From Acidobacteriota bacterium (lineage in GTDB: Bacteria; Acidobacteriota; Terriglobia; Terriglobales; Acidobacteriaceae): DNA of 14,191 nt. Positions within the stretch are counted from its first letter, which is position 1. Each line of letters begins with the position of its first letter. The position numbers and the translations under genes were made by a program. Positions 13,842 through 14,191 of this stretch are shown piece after piece. Below the pieces are notes generated by a model that made no database searches, was not told the origin of the DNA, and saw nothing but the letters and a program-made list of their open reading frames with translations. The stretch spans positions 1-14,191 of the forward strand of contig QHZX01000089.1 in assembly GCA_003224835.1 (NCBI GenBank), in the 5' to 3' direction.

Positions 13842-14191
13842 ATGACGCGAAGCGCCGACGTATCTCCGACTTCAATCCAGTCTGTCTCTGAATTGCCCGA
13901 CCCGCCGCGGAGTTCGCTCTGGGGCTTTGTCTACATTGGTGCGGCCGCTTTTTTCTGGGGCCTTTCTGCCAGCTTAGGCCGCGCCGCCTTCACTGGACGC
14001 CTGCTGCCGCACTCCGGCATCCGCAGTGTCGACCCGCTGATTCTTTCCCAGTGCCGCACCAGCTTTTCATTCCTAGCGGTGGCGATTGGTTTGTTCGCAA
14101 GGCGAGGTTTCGGACCGCTCTGTCTGCCGTGGCGCGATCTGGGGAAGCTATTCGTACTCGGTTTGGCCGGAGTGGCCGCGTCCAACTATTT
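13842..14191 (+). CDS. EamA/DMT-family transporter (partial, C-terminus off the right edge)
   Basis: This is a drug/metabolite transporter-type permease; its substrate is unknown. The 116 codons visible start MTRSADVSPTSIQ, with a polar N-terminus of about 26 residues. A first hydrophobic helix follows (about 27-47, containing GAAAFFWGLSASLGRAAF). The second helix follows DPLILSQCRTSFSFLAVAIGLF, and a third begins at KLFVLGLAGVAASNY. The FFWG(L/x)xxxxGR pattern in helix 1 and the R-T-x-x-(S/A)-x-L pattern in helix 2 are usual for EamA repeats. The ATG at 13842 lies 13 bases after the OsmC stop, with a weak purine run AAAGA before it. The remaining helices lie outside the window, so completeness cannot be judged. 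Confidence 0.82.
   Translation, partial: MTRSADVSPTSIQSVSELPDPPRSSLWGFVYIGAAAFFWGLSASLGRAAFTGRLLPHSGIRSVDPLILSQCRTSFSFLAVAIGLFARRGFGPLCLPWRDLGKLFVLGLAGVAASNY

Noticed and set aside
1..14191. Search for CRISPR arrays, tRNA or rRNA genes, transposases, phage genes and riboswitches
   Set aside because: Nothing recognisable was seen; almost all of the window is occupied by identified coding sequence.

Overview
The window looks like a piece of an Acidobacteriota chromosome, probably of the Koribacter/Terriglobia type. This is inferred from moderately GC-rich sequence, an actinobacterial/acidobacterial-style succinate dehydrogenase (CIECFLCQNVC iron-sulfur motif and one long membrane subunit), a menaquinone-type methyltransferase, and the lipoprotein, PPIC and SDR families present. 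It is mostly housekeeping sequence. I see no rRNA, tRNA, CRISPR array, insertion sequence, phage gene or replication origin. No stretch longer than about 190 bases lacks a gene.

Layout: (1) 1-2983, minus strand: succinate dehydrogenase operon sdhC-sdhA-sdhB, with sdhB cut by the left edge. (2) 2984-3168: divergent control region. (3) 3169-5213, plus strand: tatA, tatC and an M28-family lipoprotein, each overlapping the next by a few bases. (4) 5365-6285, plus: a TerC-family membrane protein. (5) 6315-7886, minus: nadB (L-aspartate oxidase). (6) about 7988-9791, plus: aroB and a ubiE/menG methyltransferase. (7) 9788-11947, minus: a secreted SurA-like PPIC protein followed directly by an extended SDR/epimerase. 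(8) 12060 to the right edge, plus: a cation diffusion facilitator, an OsmC-family protein and the start of an EamA-type transporter.

Functionally, SdhABC passes electrons from succinate to quinone (presumably menaquinone), and MenG would make the last methylation of that quinone. NadB belongs to the same flavoprotein superfamily as SdhA and starts NAD synthesis. AroB feeds chorismate, a precursor of menaquinone and aromatic amino acids. TatA/TatC would export folded cofactor proteins.

Two things stand out. First, the sdhC-sdhA junction is a four-unit, 14-bp degenerate tandem repeat. It makes a chain of GTGA overlaps in which each stop codon overlaps the next possible start, and the last start is the GTG of sdhA. 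Second, three conserved genes (tatC, menG and the CDF transporter) each seem to lack a short internal block of roughly 50-80 bases, two of them with a frameshift. This is either a real deletion process or an assembly artefact; the sequence alone cannot decide. Two genes, tatA and the CDF gene, have good promoters placed so that transcription would begin at the ATG itself, which suggests leaderless mRNAs.
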